Counted from the first letter of the stretch, positions 1-14,000 are shown. The stretch is 64,000 nucleotides of DNA from Chlamydomonas sphaeroides (GCA_001662425.1 BDDC01000237.1:3941-67940); one strand, 5' to 3'. The notes: generated by a model not told the origin, from the sequence alone. Made by a program: numbers and translations.

Positions 1-1935
1 CGTGACCGAGTCGCTGCGCGCCAACCCCATTCCACAGGTTCGGTCCCCGTTGCGTTGGGTTGGGCTGGGATGTCATGGCCCCGCGCCAGTAGCAGCCAAC
101 GGCCCCCTCAACATGGTTGGCTGGATAACGCGCCGTTACGCGCTCAGGTATGCTGCACAGCCGCACTCCTGTCATCGGCCTTGTGGCCTGCCTGCCGTCA
201 CCTTTTGTCCCAGACTACGCAGGAGATACCAATGAATTCACGTTTACGCAGGTTACAGATATTCCTCCTTTAACTTCGTTCTAGCCTGTCATAAACCTGG
301 AGGGGGTAGCCTCCTGCCCGGAACCTGGATGGTGTGTGGCGTCGTCCCAGACCGCCCCCCGGCCGTAAAGAATTGAGCATGATGCCATCCGCGCTGGCAT
401 AGATTGTTTACAACAGGCATGTATCGTGTGCTGGCCGGGCCATGCTGCCCACAGCCCAGCAGCCGCACAGGGCCCCGTCACACCAAGCTGACAACGTCGT
501 TGTACCAGCGGCCGGTCAAGATGCGATGGCCTGCCAGGGCCGGGCCCCCGCCAATGTCATGGCACATCAGCTCAGGAGGACTGAGGTAGAGTTTGGATCT
601 GTCCGTGTGCTTGCTGTTGCCGCCGCATACAACACGCAATGTGTAGACCGCGTGCTTGCTGTAACTGCATATACACCACACGCAGTCTGTAGACCAGCGC
701 ACCCCCAGGGACGGGAGCAAGGGCACGGTCATCTCGCTCGTCACGTCCACCACATATCTGAAGCACGTCTGCATCTACGGAACCCCCTCTTCACGCTGTG
801 AGTTTCAACCGCCTTAGAGCGAGCCCCAGCTGCTTTAGGGCTGACGCCCAGGTCAGCCCTGCCGGCTTGCTTGCACTGACGCCCAGGCCAGACTTTTCGT
901 CCCTGGGGGCGGCAGACTCTTCGACTGCCATCAGGGGAGACTCTCCTTTGACTGCCATGGCTAACATGGCCGCCGCTAGAGAGCTGGGACCTGCTTCCCA
1001 CGCCCCGGGTCACTGTGTGCGCTCACGCGGGTTCGGGTGCGAGTGAAGGGCAAGACGCCAGGCGTCCAGGCGCCTCCCCTCGTGGTGCCCCCTCGCACCC
1101 GCCTGCAAGCGAAGTGGTTCCGAAGCGAATAATGACAACGGCCTGTGAAACGCTGGGTTATGGTGTCGCACCTGGAGTCGTTACCAACGACTTCAACGTT
1201 GCGACTGCGAAGTTTCACAAGGTGGGGGGCGATGACTCCGGCTGCGTTTCTCCACAACTTGAGAGTGTTTAGTGACCAGGCAGGCCTCCATTCTTGCTGA
1301 TATCTGTCGCAACCTTTGCGGAAGCACGTGCGAGGGGGTGGTGGGTCAGTCATTGTGCGTGTCGTCACAGCTGCTACGCTCAAATCGCTTATCTAGTCAA
1401 CCTCTGCATCTTGCTCTGTGGCTATGAACCGCGCGCGATGTCCTGTCCTGTACAGTGAGTTACGGCACACGGAGCTCGGTCACAATTGTAGCCATATCAT
1501 GCACGCTTTATCTGCACAACTACAAGAGGTCTATGGAGACGGCGGTCGAGTGGTGGGCGAATGACACACGATTGTCGTGCGTTGGGCTGGTCGGACTTGG
1601 TGTCACGGACTCACGTTTCACGATAGTGCGCGTGCAACATTGCGATTTTACAGGGACACTCTGGATTGGGACTGTCCCACAATCGGCCCCCCTCCCCCCT
1701 CGTGACAGGGTCGGAACGCGGCTGCTGCATGGGCCACAACGTACGTAGCACCTACAAAGCTGACTCCGCCCTCGTCACATCGCACAGAGTTGCTGCGTCG
1801 CGTGACGCATAGTTACAGCAGTGTGCAATATTCCTAGACTAAGGCCTCACATTGAGTGGCGTCCGTCAATGGCGTGCTGGTGAACAGCGTCCCCTTGCAG
1901 AGTTGCTGCATCCACGGTGTTGTCAAGCAGTCAAC
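1..1935. other. 5' flanking / intergenic region, no gene recognised
   Basis: No reading frame here shows a protein family, a run of consistent exons or a long uninterrupted coding stretch on either strand. It holds an imperfect duplication near 603-700 and AT-richer patches just before the gene. The promoter and 5' UTR of the giant gene must lie in its right-hand part, but I see no TATA box or other element I would defend. Bases 1-37 could be an exon end of an upstream gene (they stop at CAG before GTTCGG), but 12 residues are too few to judge. Confidence 0.5.
603..700. repeat. Imperfect tandem duplication, about 2 x 49 bp
   Basis: Two neighbouring stretches share CGTG(T)GCTTGCTGT, then a CGCATACAACAC-like block, then GTAGACC, with scattered mismatches. 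It lies in the 5' flank and has no visible coding sense. Confidence 0.45.
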
Positions 1936-2008
1936 ATGGTGGCGCGAAATGCGCTGTTATGCCTGGCAGCGGCGTTGGCGATTCTGCGCTTGACGACCGC
2001 CCAGAACG
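1936..2008 (+). other. Exon 1: signal peptide
   Basis: The exon encodes MVARNALLCLAAALAILRLT followed by TAQN: a basic residue near the start, a hydrophobic core of Leu/Ala/Ile, and a likely signal-peptidase site after TTA or TAQ. It ends phase 1 at the donor GTGAGT (2009). This marks the protein as secreted or membrane-bound and supports this ATG as the start. Confidence 0.85.
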
Positions 2009-5000
2009 GTGAGTTTCTAAATCTGGGGAGGAGCGCACGTAGCAGCGCACCGCTTCCTTGGTCGGGTTACGCTCAGGAGGGCGCATAGCGCTGGAGGGCC
2101 ATGTTTCAGCCAGATGTGGGTTTCCAAAAGTCTATGCGGCGGCCAGCGTTCTCCTTGCTACGGGACGTAGAATAGCCGTCAATCAAGGCGCGGTGAGTAC
2201 GGAGGCGGTGCGTCGCATCTCGCCATGTAGAAGGAAGGCAGGGGGGCCGAAGGGCTTTGCCACTGACGGCGCGATAAGCATACTATGTAGCAATGTACTC
2301 GACTATAGATTCGATAACTCTTGCGTGCCGTGTCTGTGACTTGTCTCATCGCTCGTCACTTTGTGCCGCTCTTGTTGTCGGCGCGGTGATGCTTCATCCC
2401 ACCATGTGCAGAATCTGCCTTGGCGTGCATTGCTACGGAGTCGCGCGTTCCAGTTCGTGACACCCCCCTGAACCCCAAGGACGCCGAGCTGGCAGCCCAT
2501 GTCCCCCCCCACCCCCGCCGGCTTTGCAGTGCTCGGGGTCCGTCTCGTGAACACGGTCGCCCCATCAGGCTCCTACCTGTATGAGGGCCTGGTTGAGGTG
2601 GGCAAGCTGCAGTAACCAACAGGCCCCGTGTAGAGGCAGGAGGGTCACCGGAGCTCCCGAACTCAAACCATAGCGCCACCAAGTTGCCATGCTTGCGCTC
2701 CTGCACAGGTTCAACGTGACGCGACCTCGTTCGGCCTAATTTGCATGTAAGCTGACGCCGCACGCATCATGTGGATGCTCGACCACTGCCAGCACGCCTA
2801 GGCCGCTACGTGGTGGCAGAGCAGCGAAGATCGTGCACCTGTATGTGGCAAACCGGCGGAGGCCCTCGGACGCTCTTTTTCTTGCATATGCCGCATGCCG
2901 CCTCTGCCGACGCCTGCACGCTGCCGCTCTCACCCATGTACGCATGGGGCCGGAACGTAGTACTACGCCGTCTTTGAACTGCCCGCGCTCCCATGTACCC
3001 TCCCCTACACAGGGACGGCTTCGATGACAAGGACGCGGAAGTTATCTGTCGCCAGCTCGGCAGGTTGGATTGCCACACTGCATTGGGAGGATTGCCACAC
3101 TGCATTGGGAGGCCCGAATCAACACTGTGGGAGCCTTCACCAGCATCTTTGTCCTGTCGCTTCCGGGGGGGGACATTGGGCTTGTTGCCAGCTGGTAGGA
3201 CCCGTAGCACTGGGCTCTGCGTTGACGGGCTTTGTGCACCGTACATCATTCAGGTAACGAATTGTGCCTGTAGTGCGAGCCAGCTGTTCACCCAATGCTA
3301 ACATCGTGCACCCGCAGACCCACGGGTCGGGCCATGGCCGTCCGCTCAGCCTGGCGCCAGTACGACAGCGCCGGCCCCTGGGCGCGCAGCAGCCTGGTGT
3401 CCGACGCGACCGTGCTGGTGCGATGTGGTGCCGGGGTCCCGACTAACTGTTGCACTCGCACCATGTAGGGATTATGACAGGGCGTCCCCCTGGCCCTCCC
3501 CACGACATACCACCGTTCCCCTCCCGCGCAGAACTACCTCAACTCCCGGTACTCGCCCATCATAATGACCAAGCTCAACTGCCGTGGCAGCGAGTCCAAC
3601 ATCAACAACTGCGACAAGGCGGTCGACACCAACTCGCTCAACACGTGCGACCGCACCATGGCAGGTGCGTGGGCAAACAGCGAGTCTGGCTGTGTATCCA
3701 ATACTTGCTTTGCTGACTGTTAGCTCTGCCTTTTCATACGGTCACGAACATGGAGGACTGGCTGGACTTGTAACATGCCCGCTACGAGTATGTCCCTTTG
3801 ACGTAGTGCCCCGGCGTTCGACAAGCATTAAGCAGCAGACCCTCAGTCATGTGCCCATGCGTGCATCGCAAGCAGTGCATAGCTCTCATGCGTGCCCCAT
3901 CTTGCTCTCTGAACCCACGTGACCACAGCTGGTGTGCAGTGCTTTGAGCGTGCCTACACGGTAAGGAGCAGTGTGCCCATGTGGTGTGGGGCAGTGTTCC
4001 ATCGAAGATGTAGATAGTCGTAACTCTGCTGCATCCCGCTCCCACCCCGCCACAGGCCCGACTCATGACGAGCGGCAGTGACCCCACCGTTACCATCAAC
4101 AACAACCGCGCGGGTCGCGTTGAGGTATGTGCAAGATCGCAGCATGTGGCGGTCCAGCAGTACCGCACGTGCTTGTTGCGTGGCTGGTGTGTGCGGGAAG
4201 CCTGCCACGATCAAGCGGCAAGCCTGCCACGATCAAGCGGCAAGCCTGCCACGATGAAGCGGCAAGCCTGCTACGATCAACTAACACGACGCCCTGTCTG
4301 GCCCCTTGACAGGTTTGGGTGGGCTCGGGTTGGGGCCAGCTCGCCGCCAGTATGGAGTCTGAGTCAAACAGGTGGGGTGTCTAAATATGCAACATGCGTG
4401 GGCAAGTTAGGGTTCGATCAGCAAAATCATTGGGGCCAACTGTAACAGAACATGCGATGCTGATATACAACCATGACCTCAAACGAATTTCCCACTCGCG
4501 CCGTCTACCCGCAGGTTTATCGCCCAGACCGTCTGCCGTCAGCTCGGACAGCCCTGGCGAGGCGAGCGGGGGCCGGGCGGGCCGCGCTGGGCGAGTCATA
4601 GGCCTTGAGTGCGACAGCCACCAATGGCGAGCCCCTGCGCGCTGGCCCAGCGTGCGGTTGAGCCTGATCCACCAGCCTAACAACTACCCTCGTTGACAAC
4701 TGCTCTAATGTATCTGCGCGTGCAGGTGCCCAGGCGTTTACAGGCCCGGACCGGTTTGGAGCCGCGCCGGGAGACCGGCCTCTGGTACGCAGCCGCAAGT
4801 GGGCGGGCTATGCATGAGGATGTGTGCATGGTCGCCAGCCCCTGCCGGTCAGCACAATGATGCCGTGATTCCCTTCCGCTGAGCATGTCTCCCTTCCTGC
4901 CGCCGCCAACCCTGTGTAGGTGTTCAACGACGACCTGCGCTGCCAGGCCACGGTCACCGAGGTCGAGTATGTGGAAGTCAAGGTACAACAGGATTGTATG

Positions 5001-8000
5001 ACGGCTTGTGCGTGGGTCCTTCATCAAGCTGTCAAACGTAACACGCATCGCCAACCCTCCCCACTCAGACGGACGACGCGAGCAAGACTAATCCGAACTC
5101 GGAGAAGCGCCGCCTTTGGGAGATGGGCGTGTTTGGCGGCCTACTGTCGGGTGCGGTGATGGGCGAAAAGGGTAGCTGGTGCAATGTAAGGTCGTACAAG
5201 TTTCGTACGATCGACCTTGCAACGTGCTCCCCCGCATGCTGGCAGCCATCCGAAGCAGCGGCCTTCTGCGCGACACAATCGACACTGTGGCCGCTAGGGT
5301 CGTGGAGGATGAGAACGAGATCAAGACCCGCGAGGTCAAGGCGAGTTGATAAAAGTTCGGGGTAGAGGTGGCAATGTGGGACCACCAGCACCACGCACGC
5401 ATACCGTACCTCTCCTAACCTACGAATTCCTGATGGTGCCGCTCCGAAATGGTGCACAGGTCACCCGCGAGGTGCCGCTGAACTCGCTGGCGCAGTGCGT
5501 TGTGACGGGCGAGGGCCAGTCCGACACGCTGCTGGCGGTGTCGTGCCAGGAGCAGCAGTACGCGGCTCGCCTCGTGGGCGCCCAGTTCCCCAGCGAGGGC
5601 CGGCTCGAGATTTACAACAGTACGTCCTCGCTGCGTGTTCGGGTCATGCACCTCCCCCGCCCGTGCAGCACATGACATGGCCCGCCGTGCTCCCGCCCCA
5701 ACACCATGCATCCAGACGGCGCTTGGGGCACGGTCTGCGCCCAGGATGGCGCCATTGACACGCTGGTGAGCAAGCAGGATCGCCGTGGGCTGCAGCCGCA
5801 GGGGCAGCAGGGGTGCGCTGGGGGCTGCCACATACAGACAGGGGCGTGAGCAGGCCAGCCATGTCCCGCACCAACGTGGCCCCCGCTCAACCCGCAGGTC
5901 GTTGAAGCCGTGTGTCGTCAGCTCGGCTTCCCGCCGACCCCGGCCAAGTGAGGTCATTTTGTGGAAATGCGGCAGGCAGTGTGATGCGCTACACCACACG
6001 CCTCGCTTGACGTGCCTCGTGTGTGCCTTTCGCCCCTTGCTGCCCCAGCCCCCCGAGCTTTGTCTTGTACAGTTCCTCGGGTAGGGCCTTGCAGAACGCA
6101 TCATGTTCAACCTGCGACCACTGGTATGAGGATCCTATTAAAGATTGACAACCCTATCCTCAGGTCTTATTGCTCCCCGCTCTGCCAGCGCTCAAGGCGT
6201 GGCCGCGACTAGCATCCGGTGCCCCCAGGGTGTACAGCGGCTCACATCCTGGTGAGCAGCAGATAGTGGGGCCGGGACGGACGTAGTGCTGGCTGGTCAC
6301 TGCCTTTCTGGCCGTGGCCCCTGTCACACGGCAACATAGCTCACACCCTCTTCCCCCTCTGGTGCGAACAGCACGGTCGCAACAAACGGTTTCGTGTGCT
6401 CGTCAACCCAGGATGCGTATGGTGCGTTGTGGACGTTGGGCCAGCGGCTGGCACAACGTTGTGCTTGGTAGTGCATTGCGTCATCCAGACTCTCCTGCTA
6501 GAGTGGTCGGTTACCTGTGTAGAGCCGCAAGAAAGGCTAAGAGGCGCCTCTTGACTACAACGTGTTCGGGCGTCTGGCTGTCGTTGCCCTGTACTATCCC
6601 TGCCCCATTGCACAGCTGACCTTGCCATTTGCCTCCACGCAGTGCGCTGCTACAACACACCGCCCATCCCCGCTCCTGAGACGCCGCGCGCTCTATGTAA
6701 GTAAAGCCCCAGCACAGATATGCGTATGATGCAATGTACATGGCCCTGCGATGCAACGTCCCATGCATGGAACCTCGACTGCACCCGCAGGCACCTTCCC
6801 CTGGTCGGACAAGGCGGGCATTGCGCCAGGTGGGAACGGGGTTGTCAAGGGCCGCCCGCGTCGGGGTTGGGCTCTGACTTGCTGCGCACCTGTCACCGGC
6901 TTTTGTGCGGCACTAATCTACATGTGACCTGTAACTCTCCACAGTCCCCGGCAAGACCAGTCTGCTGGTGGGCCAATTCGACGCCAGCTCATCAGATGAG
7001 GGCGTGCAGGTGTGAAATGCGCTTGGACTATGCCGTGGGGTGCGGTCAGCAGGCGGTACATACATATCGCACACCCTGGCTGTACCCATCCAGGCACACC
7101 GCATGATGTCGCGCATCCCGCACGAGCGAGGGATGTGTGGCTGCCAGCACGCCCGCAGCTCATGTCCGGCACCCTCACTCTCGCTCCCCAACCCCCAGGA
7201 TGTGCTGCTGGTCCGGTACGGCAACGACGGCCAGCTGCAGGGCCGTGCCGCCTTTGGCCGTGCCTGGTCGTCCACGTTTTCGGCCGAGGCGGACATCAGC
7301 TTCGGCCCTACCCCTGAGCCTAAGGCGCTTGTGGTCGCTGACGTCACGGGTGATGGCAGCGACGATCTGATCGCCATCACGTCGACGCAGGCCTCGGTGG
7401 GTCCACCGGTCGCTGCATGCGTTGCTGCTGGGCGTCAATTGGGCTTTCATGCCTGAGCTGTCATGTGGGCCTTGCCCCCACGTGTTATGCAGATCGCTGT
7501 GTCGACCGGCGCGGGCGCGTTCAGCCCGCTGGTGCCCTGGCTTGTACTGACCGGCACTTTGAGCGAGTTTGACACCACCAACAGCACCAAGCGGGCGTAC
7601 CAGTTCATCGACATATCCGGCGACAAGGCGGCCGACCTGGTAGGATCGTGTTTTCTGGGCCACTGCCAGGTTTATTGTACAGTGAAGGCGTAGCGGTTCC
7701 CGTGACGCTTGGCATAGGGCAACAGCGTGCATGCGGGGCAAGCGGAGCCGTTGAGCTCTTGCTGGGGGCCAGGGGATCGTGGATGATTGCTGGGGTGCCA
7801 TTCTGGATGGCTGACAGCAGGCGGTTTCGTCGGCAACCTTGCGCCCCCTTCCTTCCTCGCACCCAGGTCATCTTCGACCGCGAGCAGCTGCGGCTGGCGT
7901 ACATGCAGAGCGATGGCATCCGTACCTTCATCGATGGTGAGTGGTACACGCCATCGTCGGCTGTGGTGGCTTGCGCGTGCCACAGCAGACATGTCGATCC

Positions 8001-11000
8001 CCCACCTTCCCGCTCCACATCACGCCATGCATGTTACCATGCTTCGTTCCCTACCACACTCCAGATGAGGACGGCGACGGTGTGACCTGGTACGAGCTCA
8101 CCGCTATTTCTGCAAGGTGAGGCTACTGCTAGTGAGGCGCAACTGTTGTAGCTATAGGTGATCGAGCCGCATCAAGTTGTCGCCACCCTGCTCAGGTGTT
8201 GCCAGCGAATTGTGCCCTTGCATGCGTGTGTATTCGTGGTGTTGCCGCCTCTCGGATATAGGTGCCAGTCTCTGGGCGAGGACTGCTTCTTCATGGCGGC
8301 TGATATGGACGATGACGGCATGAACGATGCCGTGATTGTGTACCTGGACCGCGTGACGGCCGACCGCGAGATCTACCTCACCTTCACTGCGCTCTCGCCG
8401 CCCACGCCGCTGCGGTGGCAGGTCAACCAGGTGGGGCCCTCGTTACATCTCGAATCTCTCAACTAGATGTTGGAGCGCTCATGCTCATCATTGGGGATGA
8501 GCAGGCACTAGCGCTCACACAGATGCTCCCCGTCCATCCAATGCACAGGCCTCGTATTTCCCTCGTGGCGCCTGCACTTCGCCGTGGGCGGCGGTGATGG
8601 GCAACTTCATTGGTCGCGAGGGCTCACTTGACGGCAGCGTGGCCGGCACGCCCACACCCCAGATGGCCTGCATCAGCTCCTTCGACTCGCGCGTCTACGT
8701 CAGCGGTCTGGGCGCCTGGGGCATCGTGCCTGGCGTCACCAGCCAGGTGGGGCCCCGGGGGACAGAGGCTTAGCTGAAATGACATGCGTGACGTGACCTC
8801 CACGAATGCCACTGCCGTGAGGGGTAATCGGTTGGGAGTTGGTTCTCGCTGAGCGCACCTCGAGCAACGCACTGTGGTGCATGCAGGTGCACGTGGGTGA
8901 CGTGGACCTGGATGGCCGCGATGACCTGTTGGTCTTCACCGAGGAGGGCTCCTTCTACCTCATCTCCACTGGCAGGTGCGCTGGGGTGGGGGCGGGCTCA
9001 CATGACCAACGGACATGATGCAACCCTACCTCAGCTTGGACTCCGCCAGCAAGTTGAGTCCACCCATGTTGTGAAGTGCGTATCCAGCAGTGGGCTCAAC
9101 GGCATCGAGGTCTAAGGGCACTTGCTGGGCATGAGCCTCTGCGTGCGGCGTGCACAGGCTGTGATTTGAGTGCTAGCTCGTGCACGCAATGCTCCATAGC
9201 AGCACGAACCGCTCGCATTCCCTCGCCTCGCCCCTACGATGCACGCTTATGTCACCTGTTGGGTTACACAATGCCCCAACCAAGCTTGCGATCCATGCCA
9301 TGCCCATTGCTGCAGCTCGTTCGAGACGGCCATCAGCACCGCTGTCTACAACGGCCCGGCGTCCATCAGCATTCCGGTGGCCCGGTCGAAGGCCCTTGGA
9401 GAAACCGATCAGAGTAAGCTGGGGCTTGCGAACTGCGTGTGCAAACGCAACCCCCAAGGTTCCACATTGCCGTGATCAAACCTGCTGTTTCGGCCCCATT
9501 CACCCGCAGCTGCCTCGACCATCGTCGTAGCGCCTGAGCCGATCGGCGCCGCTCCTATTGAGCAACGCTGTGGCGGCCCCCGGCGGCTTGTTGCCTACTA
9601 CACCAACCGCCGCATCGACCGCAGTATCTCCTGCACGGGTGCCCGCGGATTGGACAACCTGGAGAAGCCCCTGGCACGTGCTGCCGCTGCCACGCATGTC
9701 ATCTTCGCTCACGTCAAGCCCAACTTTGACGGGGTCAACGTCACATACGTCAGCGATCGCGATGTGCCCGTTCTGGCCACGCTTGCAGCGTAAGCTGGTG
9801 GTGCCGAATGCTGGGCTTGTATGGGTGGGAAGACATTGGCGTCTGATGTGTCTGTGGGGTGGGTGGGTGGGGGGGGGAGGTATGACCATGGTAAGCTAGG
9901 AGTAGCAGATGTTACAAAGCACAGGTACTAGCACCTAGCCAGGGCAAATGGTGGGCCACACATCATGCCGGTGAGTACCCCCACCTAGCACCCCACGCTG
10001 AAGATACCAACGCACTGATGAACTAATTCACCCACAGAGACCTCAAGGAGCTGAACCCAGACGTCAAGGTCCTTGTCTCTGTGGGCGGCACCGGTAGCGA
10101 CCTGGACTTCTCACGTCTCATCAGTAAGATTTGGGGCGTGACGGGGCAGTAGCCGGTGGACGGGGCCCGTGTGGGACTCTGTCGAACACCTACCACATAG
10201 TGTCAGGCAGCTAGAAAGGCTGTCGGGGGGTAGCAGTGCTGCTGTTTGTCGCACAGGCCTCCATCCTCCGTCTCTACCCAGCCCCTAACAACGCTGCCCT
10301 TCCCTCCGCCCACAATGCACGCCAACAGTCAACGAGCCAGATCTGGAGACGTAAGGAGAACCTAAGCTAGATCAGCACGAGCAGGCATGCATCAGGCCTC
10401 CTTGCCGGTGTCGTACAGAGCACGTGCAAGCAGAGTCATGCAGATCCAGATCTTAAGCCTCCGCACCCGATCCGCCCTCCTCCCAGATTCGCCAACGCCA
10501 CGGCCAAGTTTGTGCTGGACCATGGCCTGGATGTGGGTCACTGCGCGAGAGGCACGGAGCTGGCGCGCGGGCCATAGTGGCCATAGCGCTGCAGACTGCG
10601 AATTACACCAGGCTGCGTGCTTATCGCGTCCGCCCGTGCTACATGTCTCCTGCCACAGGGCGTGGAGCTGTCGTGGCCGTCGCTGGTGCTGGACCAGGTG
10701 CGGATTGGATGACAGGTGCCGTGCGTGCCGGTTGACAGCAGGCACCCAGGCGTGCTGAGCATGGCAGCCAGCAGTCCGGGGTCTGGGGCGCCAAGCCGCG
10801 GCCGGAAGGCGGCCTCACAACAAGCCCTTCCGGCCATGCTTTCAATGTACTCCTACAGGTCCTCGGCTACGTCGCGCTGCTGGAGGCCCTGGAGCGGGCG
10901 ATGATTGAGCACGGCAAGCTCATTACCGTGTCCATCCCGCCGCGGGAGGTGTTCCTGGCGCTGCCGTGGGACATCCTGAACCCCTTCGTCGACATGATCA

Positions 11001-14000
11001 ATCTGCAGGCCTTCGACATTGACGGTGACGAGGTGCGCTTGGGACGAGAATGCGTGCTACCTGGGGTGCTCTCTTGCGCGTTGAGCTGAGACCAACCCGA
11101 TCATTCTGCTGGGGTTGCTGTTGTGGCGTTGGGAACTGACGCCCTGGTGTTGACAAAGCTGCCACCCCTGCCTGTTAGTGCCACCCCTGCCTGATGGTGC
11201 CGCCCCTGCCTGATGGTGTCGCCGCCGCACCATATCCGCTCCTGCCAGGTGCTGGGGACGGTGCCGTACATTGAGTCACCTCTCTTCTCGTGCACCGAAA
11301 CAACCGGCTTCAGCATCAACTCTCTGCTGGATAAGGTGGGCGTTGCCAACCTTGGCGGCCTTCATTTGCTCCGTACAGAACCCATGGCCGTAACCCCATG
11401 CCCCGCTCCCCGCCCCTTGCAGCTGCTGGCCGCCGGAGCCCCGCCCCAGGCGGTGAACCTGGTCAACCCTACCCTGGGCCGCACCTTCGTCCTGGACTCG
11501 GACGGCTTCGTTGGAGGTGCGACCGGCGGATGCGAAGACGCACACCTGGGTGTTCCCCTACCTGACAAGTATGCCGATGATCTACGAGTCAGGTAGCCGC
11601 ACGGAATTGTGGACTTGATGCCACATCGTTGCGCCGCGACATTGCCTGCACCTCAGGCGCTGGATCCCCCGGCCCCTGCATGGGGTCCGAGGGCTACCTG
11701 GACCAGGCCGAGATCCGGCTGCTGGTGCCGCCCGCCTCGGCCCGCCTGGACATGGAGGCCTTCACAAACTACGTGAGCCGACAGCAGCGGGGATCGTCAC
11801 ATGAGCTGGTACTCAACGCCTGCGTTGCATACCGTAATGAACATGTCATGGGTCATCCGCGGCCCCCAGCAACAAACCACAACCCGGCCTCCATGACTAT
11901 ATCCCTTGACCCTTCCCAACCCTCAGGTTTACATCGGCGACACCTTCTTTGTTCACTTCGACGACGCGTTCACCCTGAGCAACAAGGCGAGTGCTGGGGA
12001 TAGCAAAGATCCGGTATCGCTAAATAGCAGCCGCATTGCCGGTGGCTGTGCTGGCTGTTCATCAACACGCCGACACGGCCTTGCACCCGCAGGTCTGCTT
12101 CGCTGCGGACCACTGCTTGGGCGGTGTGGGCGTGTGGGATGTGGACGGAGACACGTTCGGTGACATGATGAGCGTGCTCAAGGTGAGGCCACTTACTGGG
12201 GTCTTCTCGGCGGGCAGGTGAGATCTGTCTCTTGCAATATCCTGGAGTGTCGGATTGGGGGCTCGTGCAGCGCAGGCAATAGGGGATAGAGCCAAATGAG
12301 AGCGCTGCGGTGTCGGCGGCCAGCAGGCTTGGAAGCTGCGGCGCCTAGCCTGCGCCCGCCTGAGCAATGCACATGTGTCGGCCCTCCCCCAGGGCGGCCT
12401 GTTGCTGAGCGACCCCGCCGCTTGCGAGCAGTACAACCCGCCAGAGTAAGTGGGGGAGGATCGGATGCGCCTCGCATCCTTGCTCGGCAGGCGCCATGGT
12501 CACCCCGCTTACGCTTGCCCCCTGGCGCCCATCCCTGCGTCCACCTATAATCACAACAGGTGCACTAACATGGGTAAGTCGCGCAACGAGTACGATTGAT
12601 GTCGGTGCAACCAATCGATTAGCTGGAGTCCTATGCCCAGGACAGTGCGGCTGGACACCAATGCACGCGAGCCGTGCCGTATCTAATCCTGCATCCTCTC
12701 GATGCACTTACTGCTCCCGCACCAGTGACCTCCATGGGCACATCCGACATTGGCTCCACCGAGCTCATTGAGAATGTGGGCACCACCGAGTTCATTCTGT
12801 TCCAGGTGCGCATATGGCATATCCACGTGCTACATCTATGGAGTCCCTGGGCAGCACCGAGTCCATGATGTTCCTGTGCGGTTGTGCAGCTGCCAAGCGG
12901 ATCCCCCAGTGTAGTCCAACAGCGTCATAACCCTATTTCCCGCCATCGTTGCGCACCCTGCAGATAAGGAAGACCTGGTCCGAGGCGGTGGCGGTGAGTC
13001 GTTGGTAGTGGCGGAGCAAGCTAGCTGTCAGCGGCGTAGCTGGGCTTGTCCGGTTCCTAAATGGCGGGACGCCAGCAGCGTTTATGCGGTTTGTATGTTT
13101 TCTCCCACTGCAGCACTGCCGTGAAGCGGGTGGTGACCTGGCCTCCGTGCTCAACCGTGCCGAGGCAGCCGCTATCTTCAACCTTATTGATGGTAAGTCA
13201 TAACCACATGAATACTAGCGCGCGTCGATTGCCATGTGGCAGCATGCATGACGTCCCCGTCTCCCCACCTGCGCGACCGCTCCCGCAGGCTGGGCTACCA
13301 GCGGGCAGCTGGGCGAGAACGACCTGCTGAGCGGTCGGGACGTGTCCGTGTGGCTGGGTGCCTCCGACTCCGAGCAGGAGGGCTACTTCAAGTGGATCGA
13401 CTCCGGCAGAAGCGTTCTGTTTGACGTCTGGGGACCGGGCCAGCCGGACGCCAGGTGTGAACATTCGTTGCCCTACCTGCTGCTGGAGCGGACGTGGTGG
13501 CATGTGGAAGCGGTAGCTTTACACCACACCCGGCCCGTTCCCCAGGTTCGGCGCTGAGGACTGCGTTGCAGCCAGTGTTACGATGGCGGGCAGCAGTGGT
13601 GCTGCCCTGCGCGAGGTGGTGGGCTCAGCGGCCGAGTGGTGAGCAGAGCCGCCACATGTTGCGTCATGCCACGAAGGCACCTTCTACTAGGCGCCCACCA
13701 TCTTGCGTACCTTGCACCGCTGCCACAACCAGGTTCGACGTGTCGTGCACGCTTAACCTGCCCTTCATCTGCAAGCGTGAGTTTGTGGGCTTTATGGTGG
13801 GCTGCATTCACCTTGTAACAATCCTGGACCCCATGCTAAGTCCCTGCAACAAAGCGCCCTGAAGCTTCAACTTGCGTCGGACGCCTCAGGCCAACTGGCC
13901 TGGGACGAGACTATTCTGCAGATGCGTGGCGTGCGCACGCCGCTGTCCACGCTGATCATCATGCCGCCCACGGATGCTGATGAGGAGGCGCTTACTCTTC

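Noticed and set aside
1..235. Open frame at the left edge as the end of an upstream gene
   Set aside because: At most 12 residues could precede a donor-like GTTCGG. There is no domain, and the rest is typical non-coding composition.
3064..3301. Reading on from CRQLG through the 22-bp duplication as coding sequence
   Set aside because: It gives LDCHTALGGLPHCIGRP..., which breaks the SRCR pattern. Splicing 3063 to 3318 restores it in phase.
4195..4282. Regularly spaced 22-bp repeats considered as a CRISPR-like array
   Set aside because: The copies are directly abutting with no spacers and lie in an intron of a nuclear gene; it is a minisatellite.
5415..6110. 231-codon open frame on the - strand
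   Set aside because: It overlaps three phase-consistent SRCR exons on the + strand and shows no family signature.
6165..6212. Alternative exon start at 6165
   Set aside because: In the required phase it reads into TAG within 50 nt; starting at 6189 gives the SRCR C-terminus.
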